Origin: Candidatus Protochlamydia phocaeensis
GTDB lineage: Bacteria > Chlamydiota > Chlamydiia > Chlamydiales > Parachlamydiaceae
Length of the DNA stretch: 64,000 bases
Direction: 5' to 3'
Assembly: GCF_001545115.1 (NCBI RefSeq)
Contig: NZ_FCNU01000021.1
Location: forward strand, 62,001-126,000
Shown: piece after piece, positions 1 through 9,500 of the stretch
Numbering within the stretch: position 1 is the first letter of the stretch
Layout of the letters: every line of letters begins with the position of its first letter
The notes under the pieces: model-generated
What the model was told of the DNA's origin: nothing
The model's database searches: none
The model's input: the letters and a program-made list of their open reading frames with translations, nothing else
Position numbers and translations under genes: made by a program

Positions 1-303
1 TCCAATTTCTTTTGGAAAGGATTGCTTTTTCAATATATCGATTCGGTTCCTGCCTACCAGAAGCGCTATATCGAACAAGTGGAAATGGAAAAAAAATATC
101 CGGCTGACATTTTTGAATATCGGCTGACGGATTATAAAATCTTTGATGTATCGGTTATGCATGAGCCTAAAGTTGAGCAAGATACCTTAATTTACTTCGT
201 CTACAATGTCAGCAATGGCCTTCCGTATCGAGTTGTCTGCCCTTTTCCCTATACATCCACTTCCCCTTTTGTTCACTATCAAATTCTGCCTATTAAAGAA
301 TGA
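1..303 (+). CDS. Hypothetical protein, 3' end only (partial at window edge)
   Basis: This reading frame is open from the first base of the window and stops with TGA at 301-303, so only the C-terminal part (about 100 residues) of a longer protein is visible. The segment is rich in aromatic residues (FQYIDS, KYPADIFEYR, YFVYNVS) and has no membrane segment or motif that I recognise. It lies on the same strand as the nqr genes but is separated from nqrB by about 270 bases, so it is probably a separate transcription unit. In Chlamydia a conserved hypothetical gene also precedes nqrB (from memory), so it may be the counterpart of that gene. No function can be assigned. Confidence 0.6.
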   Translation, partial: SNFFWKGLLFQYIDSVPAYQKRYIEQVEMEKKYPADIFEYRLTDYKIFDVSVMHEPKVEQDTLIYFVYNVSNGLPYRVVCPFPYTSTSPFVHYQILPIKE

Positions 304-575
304 ATTTTTTTATTTGCAAGATCATTTGAATTTGATAGCCTGACACCAATTAAATGAAGATATTGGGATAGAAGGCTAGAGAGCTATCTTCAGATTAAAA
401 AGCGATTGAAAATCACGTTAAGAAAGCCTTTTGGTCTGTTTTTTCGTCGCTTGATCCCTCATTCGAATAGATTTGCTGCCTACCCGTCGGCACATCTTAA
501 TTTTTTAGCCTGAATTATTCTTCTAGCCTTCTTATTCATCTTAACCTGATTGAGCAAAATTAAAATGGTAAAAGC

Positions 576-2105
576 ATGTTAAGAAGACTGCTAGATTATC
601 AGCTATCTTTGACGGAAAAAGGAAAAATTTTCCATAAAATACGTCCACTCATTGAAGCGACCGATACATTTTTATATGAAGCGCCCATCAATACCAAAAG
701 AAGTCCGCATATCCGCGATGCAGTGGATATCAAGCGTTGGATGCTCCTTGTTGTATTAGCATTGGTCCCTTGTATTTTCATGGCTATTTGGAATACGGGA
801 CTGCAAAATTTCGTTTACACAAGCGGCGATTATAAGTTGATGGATGAATATTTGGCGGGTGCCAATACGCTGCAGGGATATTTCGATTTCGCCTTTAAAG
901 AGAACCGCTACTTATCCATCCTTAAAGAAGGCTTCATCGCTCTTATTCCTGTCGTCATTATTGCTTATGCCGTAGGAGGTTTGTGCGAGGCCCTATTTGC
1001 CATTGTACGAGGCCATGAAATTGGAGAGGGATTTCTTGTAACGGGCATTCTCTATGCACTCATTCTTCCTCCAACTATTCCTTATTGGATGGTTGCTGTC
1101 GGAGTTGCTGCCGGCGTTATTTTAGGGAAAGAAGTATTCGGAGGCTCGGGTATGAATATTGTCAACCCAGCTTTAGCCTGCCGGGCTTTCCTATTCTTTA
1201 CTTTTCCAGGAAAAATGTCGGGCGATGTATGGGTAGGAACAAATCCGACGCAAGTCCGTGAAAGCCTATTGAAGATGAATCAAGAGGCGCATACGAATGC
1301 ATTAGACGGCTACAGCCAAGCCACGCATCTTGCCCGCTTCAATATCAATCAGGACATTAAACGGATTCACGTGGATGCCATCGCCACTAACAATTTAGGA
1401 TCGCATGTCAACACTTATCCAGCCATTGAAAAGCATTTCAATCATTGGAACGAAACTGGGCATCACCAGGCCACTCTTACTCAAATGGAACCCGAACAGC
1501 TCAAGCAATTCGTAACCGCTCCCTTAGCCGAAGGAGGATTGGGGCTGGCCCCAAGCAATTATGAGGATGCTTATCACTTTGCATCCTTGAACTATGGACT
1601 AGGGCATAATGGAGACTGGAATTTCTTTTTAGGAGATAAGCTCGGCTGCATGGGCGAAACGTCTGTTTTAGCCTGTCTAATCGGAGCGCTTTTTTTAATT
1701 TGGACAGGTGTCGGTTCTTGGCGGACTATGGCAGGGATGGCATTGGGAGCTTTTTTAACCGCTCTCTTATTTCAGACGGGGGCGCATTTTTTTGGATCTG
1801 ACGGAGGGGCGTGGAATCCGGCCGTTTTGGGATTTCCGGCCTATAAGCATCTTCTTTTAGGAGGATTGGCTTTTGGAATTGTCTTCATGGCAACCGATCC
1901 AGTGTCCTCTCCTGCCATGAAGCTTTCAAGATGGATCTATGGGGCTTTAGCAGGGGTTGTCACAATTGTCATTAGGGATATTAATCCCGCTTATCCGGAA
2001 GGAGTCATGCTAGCGATCTTAATGGCAAATGTATTTGCGCCGTTAATCGATTACTATGTCGTTCATTACTATAGAAAGAGGAGCATGCGCCGTGCAAGAG
2101 CCTAA
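576..2105 (+). CDS. nqrB: Na+-translocating NADH:quinone reductase subunit B
   Basis: NqrB is a large membrane subunit of the Na+-NQR complex, which oxidises NADH, reduces ubiquinone and pumps sodium out across the inner membrane. The 509-residue product has about ten hydrophobic segments, and its N-terminus (LDYQLSLTEKGKIFHKIRPL) is typical of the chlamydial form. The motif DGYSQAT at residues 244-250 fits the D-G-x-S/T-x-A-T signature recognised by the ApbE flavin transferase, so Thr250 should carry the covalent FMN. It also keeps the loop around VFGGSGMNIVNPAL. It is longer than typical proteobacterial NqrB (about 410 residues) because of an insertion of roughly 90 residues after the FMN site, around residues 255-350; I recall a similar enlargement in Chlamydia. 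The nqrC start lies inside its 3' end. nqrA and nqrF are not in the window, which fits the split arrangement in Chlamydia. Confidence 0.95.
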   Translation: MLRRLLDYQLSLTEKGKIFHKIRPLIEATDTFLYEAPINTKRSPHIRDAVDIKRWMLLVVLALVPCIFMAIWNTGLQNFVYTSGDYKLMDEYLAGANTLQGYFDFAFKENRYLSILKEGFIALIPVVIIAYAVGGLCEALFAIVRGHEIGEGFLVTGILYALILPPTIPYWMVAVGVAAGVILGKEVFGGSGMNIVNPALACRAFLFFTFPGKMSGDVWVGTNPTQVRESLLKMNQEAHTNALDGYSQATHLARFNINQDIKRIHVDAIATNNLGSHVNTYPAIEKHFNHWNETGHHQATLTQMEPEQLKQFVTAPLAEGGLGLAPSNYEDAYHFASLNYGLGHNGDWNFFLGDKLGCMGETSVLACLIGALFLIWTGVGSWRTMAGMALGAFLTALLFQTGAHFFGSDGGAWNPAVLGFPAYKHLLLGGLAFGIVFMATDPVSSPAMKLSRWIYGALAGVVTIVIRDINPAYPEGVMLAILMANVFAPLIDYYVVHYYRKRSMRRARA

Positions 2106-3027
2106 ACGCGCCTTTAGAATTAGCCAAAATCAGTACACCCTGCTTTTTATGGTCATCTTGAGCCTCATTTGCGCGCTTATTCTTTCCGTTTTAGCGAGCG
2201 CTCTGCAAAAGCCTCAAGAAATGGCCAAAGAATTAGACCGAAGCAAACAAATGCTCATTGCTGCGCGCATCATCAGTCCTTATGGCTATTTCCTCATCCA
2301 AGACAAGCAAGGCCAGTTTGTCCCGGCTAAATTCACCAAAGGAGGAGTTTTAGAGCCATCCGAGGAAAAAATTATTCCGAGCGGAGACCAAATCTTAGAC
2401 GTTTACCGTACGCGCATCAGCTCCTTTCTAGTCAATGATTCAGGCGAGCCAACGACTTTCCAGCAGGCAGGAATAGACGAGCAGAAATATGTGTCCGACT
2501 TTCGCAAAACAGGCTATTACCGCGAGCCGTTAAAACTGATCTACAAAATCTATCCCAATCCTCAAGCAGGAAAAAAAGAGGAAAAAGAAAAAGCCATTGA
2601 AGGCTACGTCATTCCCATCAACGGCATGGGTTTGTGGGATGCTATCTATGGTTATTTAGCGATTAAGCCTGATGGAAATACAGTCATTGGCATTTCCTGG
2701 TACGATCAAAAAGAAACGCCAGGCTTGGGAGCCAATATTGCTGAACCCGACTGGCAAAGCCAATTTCCTGGCAAACATATTTTCCAAGAAAGCGGCGGAG
2801 GAAAAACCGATTTCAAGACAGCTTCTTTAGGCATTACAGTTGTCAAAGGAAAAGTCAATGAAGTCCTTGGCAACTCTCCTAAAGCCTTGAGTGCAGTAGA
2901 TGGCATGGCAGGAGCCACTTTAACAGGCAATGGAGTCACTAATGCCTATAAAGATGTGCTAGCGGCCTATCGGCCTTTCTTAATCCGTGCACATGATGAA
3001 CTTGAAAATTCTCAAACAAAGAGGTAA
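2092..3027 (+). CDS. nqrC: Na+-translocating NADH:quinone reductase subunit C
   Basis: NqrC is the periplasm-facing flavoprotein subunit of Na+-NQR. I place the start at the GTG at 2092, with a purine-rich ribosome site (AGAAAGAGGAG) just upstream, giving 311 residues and a 14-base overlap with the nqrB stop. An upstream ATG at 2056 would add 12 residues from inside nqrB and is less likely. One N-terminal membrane helix (about residues 15-37) is followed by a soluble FMN-binding domain. Near the C-terminus, DGMAGAT (about 270-276) is the flavinylation motif with Thr276 as the expected FMN site. The usual Ser/Thr at the fourth motif position is Ala here, a small deviation. It is translationally coupled to nqrB, and nqrD follows four bases after its stop. 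Confidence 0.93.
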   Translation: MQEPKRAFRISQNQYTLLFMVILSLICALILSVLASALQKPQEMAKELDRSKQMLIAARIISPYGYFLIQDKQGQFVPAKFTKGGVLEPSEEKIIPSGDQILDVYRTRISSFLVNDSGEPTTFQQAGIDEQKYVSDFRKTGYYREPLKLIYKIYPNPQAGKKEEKEKAIEGYVIPINGMGLWDAIYGYLAIKPDGNTVIGISWYDQKETPGLGANIAEPDWQSQFPGKHIFQESGGGKTDFKTASLGITVVKGKVNEVLGNSPKALSAVDGMAGATLTGNGVTNAYKDVLAAYRPFLIRAHDELENSQTKR

Positions 3028-3031
3028 AGCG

Positions 3032-3667
3032 ATGAGCCAATCTAAACCTCCTGTATCGACTTATTTTACTTCTCAGCTATGGACAGGCAACCAAGTGCTT
3101 GTGGCCGTTTTGGGAATTTGCTCCGCGCTTGCCATCACCAATCGTTTGAGCGTGGCCATTACAATGGGACTTTCCGTTTCCTTTGTGACCGCTTTTTCTT
3201 CTTTATTTGTTTCGCTTTTGCGAAAAATTACGCCTGACAGCGTCCGCATGATTGCCCAGCTTGCCATCATTTCTGTTTTTGTGATCATCATCGATCAATT
3301 TTTGCAGGCTTATTTTTTCAGCATTTCCAAAGTCCTTAGCGTGTTTGTCGGGCTCATTATCACCAACTGCATCGTTATGGGGCGAACGGAAGGAATGGCA
3401 AAAAATGTCGAGCCGCTGCCTGCTTTTTTAGATGGGCTAGGAGCGGGAATGGGATATGCCATTGTTCTATTTATCGTCGCTTTTATTCGTGAGCTTTTCG
3501 GATTTGGACAACTATTTGGCTATCAGGTCATTCCCCTCTCCTGGTATGCAACGGCAGAGCATCCGGATGCCTACGATAACTTTGTCTTGATGGTCAGCCC
3601 GCCGGCGGCTTTTTTTATTATCGGCGGCCTTATTTATCTTTCCAGAAAAATGCAGGGAAATGCTTAA
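3032..3667 (+). CDS. nqrD: Na+-translocating NADH:quinone reductase subunit D
   Basis: NqrD is one of the two homologous six-helix membrane subunits (with NqrE) that form the central membrane domain of Na+-NQR. I start at ATG 3032, preceded by GAGGTAAAGC and only four bases after the nqrC stop, giving 211 residues ([20 protein letters not shown]). Extending to an in-frame codon at 2987 would place the N-terminus inside nqrC. The family's signature segments are visible: [14 protein letters not shown], which carries one of the conserved half-channel cysteines, and the FIRELFGFG segment near the C-terminal third. Length is normal for the family. Confidence 0.94.
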   Translation: MSQSKPPVSTYFTSQLWTGNQVLVAVLGICSALAITNRLSVAITMGLSVSFVTAFSSLFVSLLRKITPDSVRMIAQLAIISVFVIIIDQFLQAYFFSISKVLSVFVGLIITNCIVMGRTEGMAKNVEPLPAFLDGLGAGMGYAIVLFIVAFIRELFGFGQLFGYQVIPLSWYATAEHPDAYDNFVLMVSPPAAFFIIGGLIYLSRKMQGNA

Positions 3668-3700
3668 TCATGTTTTGAATGGATAGCGAAAGGAGCTTTT

Positions 3701-4453
3701 ATGTGGATGGGTGGCTATAGCGCGTTAAATCTTTTGGGACTGTTGATCCAGGCCGTTTTTATTGAAAACTTTCTGCTTGTCAACTTTCTCGGCATGTGTA
3801 CCTATTTAGCCTGTTCCAATAAGCTTAAAACAGCCAACGGATTGGGAGTGGCCGTCGTCTTTGTTTTGACCGTCTCTGGAGTGTTAAATTGGTTTGTCCA
3901 CCGCTTTGTCACAGGTCCCGGAGCTTTGTCCTGGCTGGATATATTTGGCATACAGGCTTCTCAAATCAACCTAGGATTTTTAGAATTCCTACTCTTTATT
4001 TCTGTGATTGCCGGCTTCACGCAAATTCTTGAAATCATCATTGAAAAGCTCTCTCCTGCACTTTATATGTCCTTGGGGCTTTACCTTCCCTTGATCGCCG
4101 TCAATTGCGCTATCTTAGGAGCTTGCTTATTTGCCGTCACACGTGATTATCCCTTTGTTCCCAATTTAATTTATGTATTTGGATCAGCAGTGGGCTGGTG
4201 GCTGGCCATTGCCCTGATTGCGGCGATCCGGGAAAAAATTGCCGTTTCCAATGTTGTACCCGCCTTAAGAGGGATGGGAATTACGTTTATCATGTCGGGA
4301 TTGATGTCCATGGCCTTTATGGGATTTACAGGCATCAAGCTTGCTGCTCCTTCTTTACCGGAAGCAGGACCGGAACAGCTTTTTCCCATCAAGGACACAA
4401 CAATGCCCGGCGATTCGCCCATTCAAGGCGCTCCCACACGGGCAAAAGAATAG
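3701..4453 (+). CDS. nqrE: Na+-translocating NADH:quinone reductase subunit E
   Basis: NqrE pairs with NqrD to form the membrane core of Na+-NQR. The 250-residue protein starts at ATG 3701 behind a good ribosome site (GAAAGGAG). It has six predicted membrane helices and the family motifs LVNFLGMCTYLACSNK and AVNCAILGACLFAV, each holding a conserved cysteine at a helix break. The C-terminal 35 residues or so (EAGPEQLFPIKDTTMPGDSP) form a hydrophilic tail beyond the usual family end. It is the last nqr gene here. The next gene, a dipeptidase homologue, begins 36 bases downstream after a short tandem duplication. Confidence 0.94.
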   Translation: MWMGGYSALNLLGLLIQAVFIENFLLVNFLGMCTYLACSNKLKTANGLGVAVVFVLTVSGVLNWFVHRFVTGPGALSWLDIFGIQASQINLGFLEFLLFISVIAGFTQILEIIIEKLSPALYMSLGLYLPLIAVNCAILGACLFAVTRDYPFVPNLIYVFGSAVGWWLAIALIAAIREKIAVSNVVPALRGMGITFIMSGLMSMAFMGFTGIKLAAPSLPEAGPEQLFPIKDTTMPGDSPIQGAPTRAKE

Positions 4454-4461
4454 GCATAATT

Positions 4462-4491
4462 ATTTAGGGATCTTATATTTAGGGATCTTAT
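4462..4491 (+). repeat. Exact tandem duplication of 15 bases at a start codon
   Basis: The unit ATTTAGGGATCTTAT occurs twice in direct tandem (4462-4476 and 4477-4491). The second copy supplies the first two bases of the ATG of the downstream dipeptidase gene, and each copy carries an AGGGA that could act as ribosome site. This looks like a recent slippage duplication in the leader of that gene. Confidence 0.85.
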
Positions 4492-5071
4492 GCAACGGCC
4501 TTCGTTAGTGGATATCAGACAAGTCAATTCCAAAATCAAGCTTGATATTGTCTATGCAACGCCAAATAATTTTACCAATCAAAGCCTATATCCTTTTCCT
4601 TTTTGCGTGGTTCATTTCCATACGGCTTCAGCCTTAAATCGCGTCCAATTGTCCCTAGAAAAGCAAGGACTCGGCTTAAAAATTTTCGATGGCTATCGCC
4701 CTCTTTGCGTTCAGCAAAAAATGTGGGACATTGTGCAGGATGAAAGGTTTGTTTCTAATCCATCTAAAAATCGGGCTCGCCACGCAAGAGGAACGGCCGT
4801 TGATGTCACGCTTGTCGATAGCCAAGGGAATGAGCTGGAAATGCCTACAGGCTTTGACGATTTTACAGAACAAGCACATAGCCATTCTAAATCCATTTCT
4901 GCCGGGGCATGCCAAAATCGGTCGCTTCTGCAGGCAGCAATGAAAAAAGAAGAGTTTGAGCCTTTTGCTTTTGAATGGTGGCATTTTGATTTAAAAGGAT
5001 GGCAAAATGAAGCTCTTTATCCCGTCATTAATCTATCTTTTGCCGATCTTGCCTGCTATGCCATTAAATAA
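4490..5071 (+). CDS. D-alanyl-D-alanine dipeptidase (VanX/DdpX family)
   Basis: The 193-residue product belongs to the zinc peptidase M15D family, which hydrolyses free D-Ala-D-Ala. All expected zinc and catalytic residues are visible: His98 and Asp105 in RHARGTAVDVT, Glu162 as catalytic base and His165 in FEWWHFD, plus the substrate-contacting Arg70 in DGYRPLCVQ. No signal peptide is evident, so a cytoplasmic location like VanX is likely. There is no vanHA-like partner nearby, so vancomycin resistance is not indicated. Recycling of peptidoglycan peptides, or adjusting the D-Ala-D-Ala pool in an organism with reduced peptidoglycan, is more plausible (inference). It follows nqrE by 36 bases and is followed 18 bases later by the F-box/WD40 gene. 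Confidence 0.85.
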   Translation: MQRPSLVDIRQVNSKIKLDIVYATPNNFTNQSLYPFPFCVVHFHTASALNRVQLSLEKQGLGLKIFDGYRPLCVQQKMWDIVQDERFVSNPSKNRARHARGTAVDVTLVDSQGNELEMPTGFDDFTEQAHSHSKSISAGACQNRSLLQAAMKKEEFEPFAFEWWHFDLKGWQNEALYPVINLSFADLACYAIK

Positions 5072-5089
5072 GAAAGGGAGGATGCTCCT

Positions 5090-6370
5090 ATGTCGCTAGC
5101 TACCATCCCCGCTGAAGTCGGGCTAAATATGATTTCTTACTTACCTCCCAAGGAGGCTTGGAATTTAGGTAAAACTTGCAAACAGTATTATACGCTCATT
5201 CAGAATGAATCGTATTGGAAGACAAGTTATCAATATTATTATCCCATTGCCTTTCAAATTCTGGCTCATTCCCCTTCTCCGGGAGCTAGTTGGCAGCAGA
5301 CCTTTAAGCTCGCGCATAGCCTTTCAAAGAGAATTCAGCTGCCAGCTATAAGCTCTGTCCAGGACTTTAAGCTTGAACAAATTTTCTTATCTAATCAGCA
5401 AGAGCTTATTCTTTACAAGGAAGGAGGGGACACCTTTGTCTCCACCTCTCAATTAAGCCGCCGCCCTAACTCGAGAGGCTTTTTTGTTCATGTTGCTCAA
5501 GCGAGCCTTAAAGCGTTAATTCCCTCAGCTAATCTGTCCAGAGAAGTCAAATTAGAGGCTTTTCCGCGCCGCTTTAATGCCAATGAAATTCATCATATTT
5601 TAGTCCGTCCCTCTTTTATAGCATTGGGAATGGCTAGCGGAAAAATCTTCGTTTACGATTCTAAGGGAAAATTTAAACGCCAATGGATAGAACATACAGG
5701 CCCGATTACAGCCTTAAGAGCACAGGGAGAGTTGATTTACAGCGGCTCAGGCGATCACTCCATCCGCATTTGGTCTCTCCTAAGCGATAAAAGCCTTTAT
5801 CAATTAAAAGAACATACAAAGGCCGTTAGTTGCCTAGACTTTATTGACTCACAGCGCTTTATCAGTGGATCCTTTGATAACACCTTAATTCTATGGCAGC
5901 GGAAGGAGGAAGGCTTCTCCCATCAAACGATTAAAACCCATCATGCCGGCATTATTGCCCTTCAAGCTCTTTCCCTTTTTGCTGCCAGTGCAGATCAAGC
6001 CGGAGTTGTTCATATTCACAATTTACAAAATCAAATCTGCTTTCAAACAATCAAAATAGAGGATTTTCAACGCGCAATCAATCCTATCAGCGATTTATCT
6101 TGGGATAAGGACAAGCTTACCATTCTTTTAAGAACAGGCGTCATTCAAGTGTGGGACTATCATCAAGCAGTGTGCCTTACCACCATTCCTAAACCTGCGA
6201 GTTTTTCTCCCCACTATCTTTTTTGCGAAAGCTCTAAAATTCAGTCTTTTTCCTTTCTTAAATTATCTACCATTGAGCTGAAAGCAGTAGAGAACAAGCC
6301 AGAAAACAGAAAAGCTAAATTAATCGCCGTATTAAACACTGTTAAAAACTTCTTCTATCCTTACACGTAA
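5090..6370 (+). CDS. F-box and WD40-repeat protein (eukaryote-like, putative effector)
   Basis: The 426-residue protein has an N-terminal F-box-like segment at about residues 4-46 (IPAEVGLNMISYLPPKEAW, then a Tyr-Trp near the end), followed by a linker and WD40-type blades from about residue 166 to 365. The clearest are GSGDHSIRIWSL (219-230) and ISGSFDNTLILWQ (258-270), both ending in the canonical Ile/Leu-Trp. In eukaryotes the F-box plus WD40 architecture (Cdc4/Fbw7, beta-TrCP) defines SCF substrate receptors: the F-box binds Skp1 and the propeller recruits the target. A bacterial copy suggests an injected effector that feeds a host protein to the host ubiquitin ligase (inference). ATG 5090 has a strong ribosome site (AAGGGAGGA). 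No secretion signal is obvious. Only about five blades are recognisable, so the propeller may include degenerate repeats. Confidence 0.75.
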   Translation: MSLATIPAEVGLNMISYLPPKEAWNLGKTCKQYYTLIQNESYWKTSYQYYYPIAFQILAHSPSPGASWQQTFKLAHSLSKRIQLPAISSVQDFKLEQIFLSNQQELILYKEGGDTFVSTSQLSRRPNSRGFFVHVAQASLKALIPSANLSREVKLEAFPRRFNANEIHHILVRPSFIALGMASGKIFVYDSKGKFKRQWIEHTGPITALRAQGELIYSGSGDHSIRIWSLLSDKSLYQLKEHTKAVSCLDFIDSQRFISGSFDNTLILWQRKEEGFSHQTIKTHHAGIIALQALSLFAASADQAGVVHIHNLQNQICFQTIKIEDFQRAINPISDLSWDKDKLTILLRTGVIQVWDYHQAVCLTTIPKPASFSPHYLFCESSKIQSFSFLKLSTIELKAVENKPENRKAKLIAVLNTVKNFFYPYT

Positions 6371-6411
6371 ATAAGCCAATCATTTTATTTTTTTTCAAAA
6401 TCCTTGCCTAT

Positions 6412-6580
6412 TAACCTGAAATTTTGAGCTTTTGCCCTTTGGACTGGCGGGAAAGCTCTTGCAGATGAAAAATGGCAAGGCGGTCCATATTTTTCCAATA
6501 ATGACCTGCTTGCCATTTATCATCTCCAAGGCTTTAGGCTTTAATGCAGGCGAAAGGGCAAAAAAATCAACATCAAGTTA
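6412..6580. repeat. MITE-like inverted repeat, family 1, copy A
   Basis: An element of about 169 bases is bounded by TAACCTGA on the left and TCAAGTTA on the right. The arms (TTTTGCCCTTTGGACTGGCG and CGCCTGCATTAAAGCC in reverse complement) pair over roughly 60 bases each. Related copies lie at 32159, 41325, 49506 and 56932. It fills the whole space between the converging F-box/WD40 gene and the RND pump gene, and its right tip touches the pump stop codon. A short open frame inside it (6432-6623) is a by-product of the repeat and not a gene. Confidence 0.75.
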
Positions 6581-6581
6581 T

Positions 6582-9500
6582 TCAAGGATGGGATCCGGCT
6601 TGAACAGAAACGGGAGCGGTTAAACCCATTTTGGCATTAAAGCGAGCCAAATATAAGTAGATGACGGGTGTCACAAACAGCGTGATGAGCTGCGAGAAAA
6701 GTAAGCCGCCAATGATGACAAGTCCAAGAGGACGCCTGGCCTCTGCTCCGGATCCAATAGCCAAAGCCAAGGGAACGGCACCCATAATGGCGGTGATGGT
6801 TGTCATCATAATAGGCCGGGAGCGGGCAAGGCAGGCTTCCATCATCGCTTCTTGAGGAGATAAACGCAGGATCCTTTCGTTTTCCAGGGCATAGTCAACC
6901 ATCATAATGCCGTTTTTTTTGACAATTCCAATTAAGAGGATCATGCCTAAATAAGCATAAAGAGAAAGCGGCAGCCCAAAATAAGCCAAAGTGAGCAAGC
7001 CGCCTAAAGTAGCAGGAGGAAGTGTCGATAAAATAGTCAAGGGATGAATAAAGCTTTCATAGAGAATGCCCAATACAATGTAAATGGCCAAAACAGCAAT
7101 GAGCAATAAAACAGAGGTATTTTGAATAGACTCTTCAAATGTCTCTGCCGTCCCTTTCACTTGTCCTGTTACGGACGAGGGCAAGATTTCTTTGGCAGTT
7201 TGGCGGAGCCGCTCAAGCGCTTCACCTAAGGGAATGCCTGGAGCAAGGTTAAAGGAAATCGTCGTGGCAGGAAACTGATTAATATGGTTAATGCTGGCGG
7301 GTCCAATGATCTCTTCCCATTTGGCGACGGCATTCAAAGGAACCAATTGACCTGTATTATACGAGCGTACATAAATGTCAGATAAGGCTCCTGCCTGCTT
7401 TTGAAAGTGGGGCTCTAATTCTAAGATCACATCATATTGATCTAGCGGGGTTTGAATCCTTGATACCCGTCCGCCTGTATAAGCAAGCTGTAGGGCTGTT
7501 TCAATGGATTCTGCCGACACGCCTAAGCTAGAGGCTTGATCGCGCAATACATGGACATGCAATTGAGGGCTTTTTATTTCCAAATTGCTTGAGACTGATT
7601 GAAAGATAGGCATCGTTTGCATTTTTTCCAATAATTTCTCAGTTGCCTGATAAAGAGCCTGCTCATGCAATCCTTGAAGAGTATATTGATAACTTGCTTT
7701 TGATTCTGTTCCCACTGATAGATCAATTAAAGGAACGTTTTTCAAATAGGTATTAATGCCGGGAATGAATAGCAGCTTTCCATAAAGCCGTTGGATAATT
7801 TGATTGATTGGAGGCCGCTCTCCCTTGGGTTTTAACCGGATGAACATAATGCCATTGCGATATTGTGGATAAGCAGCAATGGAAACTAAGTTATCGACGC
7901 CCGGATCGGATTTGATGGTTTCCAATACTTTTTCCTGGTAGCCAATCATGCGGCTAGGAGACGTTCCTTCTTCAGATTGCGTATAAGCAATAATAAAACC
8001 CATGTCGTCGTCAGGAATGAAATCTTTTGGCAGCTGATAAAAGTAATAGCCGCTGGCCGCTATGCTAAGGACTCCCAATAGAAGGGCAAACCAACGATAG
8101 CGAAACATCCCCTGCAAGCACCGTTTATATAAAGCAATCAATGCATGATTTAATTTAAAAGACAGCTTTTCAATCCAGTTTAGTTGCGCATCTTGCCTTC
8201 TTTGAATCAAGCGGCTGCAAAGCATAGGAGTTAAAGTCAAAGATAGCAAGCCTGAGAAGAAGGTCACAATGACCAGCGTGATGGCAAATTCTTGAAAAAT
8301 CTTCCCGATCAAGCCTCCCATAAAAATCATGGGAATAAAGACGGCTATCAATGATAGCGTCATGGATAAGATGGTAAATCCGATTTGCTTAGCTCCCTCT
8401 AAAGAGGCATGCCATGGATCTTCTCCTTTTTCCACCCTGCGAACAATATTTTCAAGAACCACAATGGCATCGTCGATAATAAATCCCACTGCCAATATTA
8501 AGGCTAAAAGCGACAGATTATCAATGCTATACCCTAGCAAATGCATGAATATAAATGTTCCTAAGATTGATAGCGGCAGGACAAGGGCCGGAATCAGTGT
8601 ATCGACGACTTTGCCCAAGTAAAAGAAAATCACTAAAACGACCAAAGCCAAGGCAACGATAAGCGTTAGCTCAACCTCTTCGACAGATTGCTTAATTGAT
8701 TCCGACTTATCAAACACGATCTTCAACTGGACAGAGGCTGGCAAGTCTGCCGCCAGAATAGGAAGCGTTTGATGGATCTCTTCCGCCACCTTGACAGTAT
8801 TTGCTCCCGGCTGCCTCTGCACAGCTAATACCACTGTGGGTTGGTTCTTTTCTGCATCCACATAACGCATAGCGAACTTGTCATTTTGCAAGCTATCTAT
8901 CGCATGCCCTAAGTCTTGAATACGGACGGGCGCTTGATTGCGATAGGCAACAATAAGGGGGGCGTAATGGCCAGCCTTTTCTAGCTGCCCCTTTGCAATA
9001 ATTGTTGAAGAGCGGACATGGCCATTCAGCTCGCCTGTGGGAAAATAAGGATTGCCTTTGATAATCGTGCGGCTGATATCTTCTAAAGTAATTCCCAAAT
9101 TAGCTAGGGTATGCGGATTGACTTGTATGCGAATGGCATAAGGCGAGCCATAAGTCGTCACTTGAGCCACTCCATCGAGCATGGATAAGCGCTGGCCAAT
9201 ATATATATTTGCATACGTATATAAATCCGCAAGCGGCATCGTATCAGAAGTCAAAGCTATGTAGATAATAGGTGTATCGGAAGGGTTAACCTTCTTATAG
9301 GAAGGATCGTTTGGCAAATCGGGAGGCAGCTTTATCTTAGCACGCGAAATAGCAGCCTCCACATCTTGGGCGGCAGAGTCCATGCTTTTAGATAAAGAAA
9401 AGCGAAGAATGATGCTCGAGCTGCCCAATGTATTGGTAGAGGCGACGTCCTCAATGCCAGGAATTGTCATGAATTCCTTTTCAAGAGGGCTTGCCACCGT

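Noticed and set aside
4490-5071. Vancomycin-resistance role for the VanX-like dipeptidase
   Set aside because: There are no vanH, vanA or regulator genes nearby, so a resistance cluster is not supported.
6432-6623. A small frame between the F-box/WD40 gene and the RND pump gene
   Set aside because: It is built from the family-1 inverted repeat; similar frames arise in other copies of the repeat.
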